Assembly (NCBI GenBank): GCA_963769435.1
Contig: CAVYLN010000002.1
Span: 1,736,001-1,800,000, forward strand
DNA: 64,000 bases
From: JADKAV01 sp963769435
GTDB lineage: Bacteria; Actinomycetota; Actinomycetes; S36-B12; UBA10799
Direction: 5' to 3'
The translations under genes were made by a program, and so were the position numbers. Shown one piece after another: positions 62,620-64,000 of the stretch (positions within the stretch are counted from its first letter, which is position 1; every line of letters begins with the position of its first letter). The notes beneath the pieces are model-generated. The model worked only from the letters and a program-made list of their open reading frames with translations, was not told the origin of the DNA and did no database searches.

Positions 62620-63273
62620 TCAGTCAAGGGCTGCCCGCCTCAGTTCCACAGAATCGAGGACCATCTCGAGGCCCTCTTCGAAGTCTGCGCTGCGGTCGTA
62701 CCCGGGAGCCATCACCAGCTCGGCGATCGCAATCAGGTGCGGATACTCACCGTCGGGAAGCCCGGCGACGAACGACTCAGTCGCAACAGCCTCCTGTCCG
62801 GCCGGGGCGGGCGCGGACGCCTCCTGCAGGGTGTACCCGTAGATGTAGCTGTCCACGGTGAGGAACGCCAGGTAGGCCAACTCGATCGGGAAGCCTTCAT
62901 CGACCAGCGCCCCGACCACCCCGTTGAGGTACCGCAGCCGATCCGGCCCCGGGTTGGACCGGGACTCCAGCAGCGCCCCCGCCCACGGGTGGCGACGCAG
63001 AACTTCGTGGGCCGAGGTGGCGCTGCGCCGAAGAGCCTGGCGCCAGTCCTCACCCGGCGTCGGCACGGCGAAATCCGCGGACACCAGGTCGGCCATGCCA
63101 TCGAGGAGGTCGTCCTTGTTCGCCACGTGGTTGTAGAGCGACATGGCCTCGACGCCGAGGCGCTGTCCCAGCCCGCGCATCGTCAAGGCATTCACGCCGG
63201 CCTCGTCGGCCAGCGCGACCGCCTCTTGCAGGACCCGGGTGCGCGTCAGTGGGACACGCTTGCCTTCTGCCAT
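62620..63273 (-). CDS. TetR-family regulator (TetR_C-type)
   Basis: A 217-residue regulator starting MAEGKRVPLTRTRVLQEAVA. HTH: GVNALTMRGLGQRLGVEAMS LYNHVANKDDLLDGM. The C-terminal domain resembles that of the tetracycline-repressor-type subfamily. An upstream operator (63293-63305) of the same CTTAC-N3-GTAAG type indicates autoregulation. The ATG 63273 is spaced well from aggggt; GTG 63282 is an alternative. Confidence 0.92.
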   Translation of the reverse strand: MAEGKRVPLTRTRVLQEAVALADEAGVNALTMRGLGQRLGVEAMSLYNHVANKDDLLDGMADLVSADFAVPTPGEDWRQALRRSATSAHEVLRRHPWAGALLESRSNPGPDRLRYLNGVVGALVDEGFPIELAYLAFLTVDSYIYGYTLQEASAPAPAGQEAVATESFVAGLPDGEYPHLIAIAELVMAPGYDRSADFEEGLEMVLDSVELRRAALD

Positions 63274-63292
63274 CTCTCTCACCCCTGAAGAC

Positions 63293-63305
63293 CTTACCTC
63301 GTAAG
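63293..63305. promoter_or_regulatory. TetR operator CTTAC-N3-GTAAG upstream of tetR
   Basis: CTTACctcGTAAG, the third match to the operator pair at 62587-62619, located 20 nt upstream of the tetR ATG. Confidence 0.8.
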
Positions 63306-63344
63306 TTTTGTCGTGGCCGACCCTGAACCAGGCGCCACACGCGC

Positions 63345-63374
63345 GATTCCCCGGCCGCCGTTGGCCGGGGAATC
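63345..63374 (-). terminator. Terminator of the FN3-domain gene
   Basis: GATTCCCCGGCC and GGCCGGGGAATC form a perfect 12-bp stem with loop gccgtt, 17 nt beyond the stop codon at 63391. Confidence 0.75.
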
Positions 63375-63390
63375 ACGTACTGCTGTGAAG

Positions 63391-64000
63391 TCAGACCGCC
63401 TTCATCGTCATCCGCACGGTGACCTCGAAACGAAGGTCCGGGGTGCGGGCCACGGAGAACGTCTTGGTCTGCACCTTGCCCTTGTTCAGGTCGAAGCCGG
63501 CTTCGGCGTACGAGAACTGGTAGCAGTTGGCCCCGCTGTCACCGGAATTCAGCCAGCGGGCGGTGTGCTTCTCGTTCGGCTGGCGGTACGCACCCTCGCA
63601 GAACTTCCGCTCCGACTTGCCCGACCCAGTCCGACTCCCGGCCCTCGACCTGGACCGTGACGCTGGACTTCTTGGTGGTGAAGGTGTGATGGGGGGCCTT
63701 GCTCGAGCCTTTCAGGTCCACTGACTTGCCGGAGCCGATCGAGGTCTCGCCGTAATGACTGCCCCACGTGCTGCTCTTCGTCGGCGCGTTGGTGCCACGC
63801 ACCTGGAACAGCAGTTCTCCCTTGCCCCGCAGCCCGTTGTCCGCGTCGTCGATGACCTTGATCTTCTCCACGGTCACCTCGATCTGCTGGCTCTTCGTGC
63901 TGGTCTCAGTCACACGCTGGGTGGCCTGCTGCCCGTTCGCGACGGCCAGCACGTAGTACTTCGTGCCCGGCGTGAGGTTGTTGAACGTGTGGGTGAACCG
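63391..64000 (-). CDS. FN3-domain protein, C-terminal part (truncated by the window; frameshifted)
   Basis: The gene enters from the right edge. FNNLTPGTKYYVLAVANGQQ is the end of a fibronectin type III domain. It is followed by a beta-rich domain (EVTVEKIKVIDDADNGLRGK GELLFQVRG) and, after one extra G near 63620, SGKSERKFCEGAYRQPNEKH and LRFEVTVRMTMKAV. Two cysteines may form a disulfide, so it is probably exported. The N-terminus and full function cannot be seen. Confidence 0.75.

Overview
This is a high-GC actinobacterial chromosome segment, most probably from an aquatic actinomycete. I cannot place it to genus. The evidence is the GC-rich coding, GTG starts, a dnaX-recR-DUF5063 cluster close to a small SRP RNA and tRNA-Ser(GGA), a mycothiol-synthase-like tandem acetyltransferase, and an actinorhodopsin/xanthorhodopsin-type proton-pump gene. 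At least 25 frame breaks split otherwise conserved genes. Where I could resolve them, nearly all are one extra base, often in a short homopolymer run, so most look like uncorrected sequencing or assembly indels. Affected genes are listed once, over their whole span, with the break noted.

Layout. 0-9 kb: the end of metY, then metX, acetyltransferases, two tandem VOC-domain genes, glycerol kinase, an ArsC/LMW-phosphatase and a lipoprotein esterase. 9-16 kb: an NfeD/SPFH membrane pair, a YheT-like hydrolase, DUF5063-recR-dnaX, a catalase-like protein, SRP RNA and tRNA-Ser(GGA). 16-25 kb: a secreted SGNH hydrolase bracketed by two near-identical 60-bp hairpins, a penicillin-acylase-family enzyme, divergent DUF2207/LemA genes, a GH13 enzyme and exonuclease III. 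25-33 kb: secreted proteins, an APP1 phosphatase, an acyl-CoA synthetase, and a LacI regulator next to a bicupin. 33-43.6 kb: two tRNA-Ser genes, a serine hydrolase, a thioesterase, a transglycosylase, a carotenoid oxygenase, a fasciclin protein, and an MFS pump with its TetR regulator.

43.7-49.7 kb is accessory DNA. A tRNA-Arg gene has its 3' end duplicated 1.24 kb away, and IS481-type transposase fragments and RCC1-like repeats lie between the copies. Beyond that is an intact stress-type module: a two-component pair divergent from a membrane-anchored DJ-1/PfpI protein and a DUF4345-metallo-beta-lactamase fusion. 50-57 kb holds the most interesting locus. A soluble PAS histidine kinase, a REC-GGDEF diguanylate cyclase and a cobalamin-binding protein with the W-x9-EH motif of B12 photoreceptors form a tight operon, and a DTE-type proton-pumping rhodopsin follows 200 bp later. 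I read this as a light-responsive phosphorelay/c-di-GMP/rhodopsin unit. 57-64 kb: small membrane proteins, a cupin, an M23 peptidase, a DUF4386-type membrane protein whose TetR regulator has three matching CTTAC-N3-GTAAG operators, and a truncated FN3 protein at the window edge.

Several intergenic regions carry paired inverted words with a different word per region. They look like a family of lineage-specific palindromic elements.
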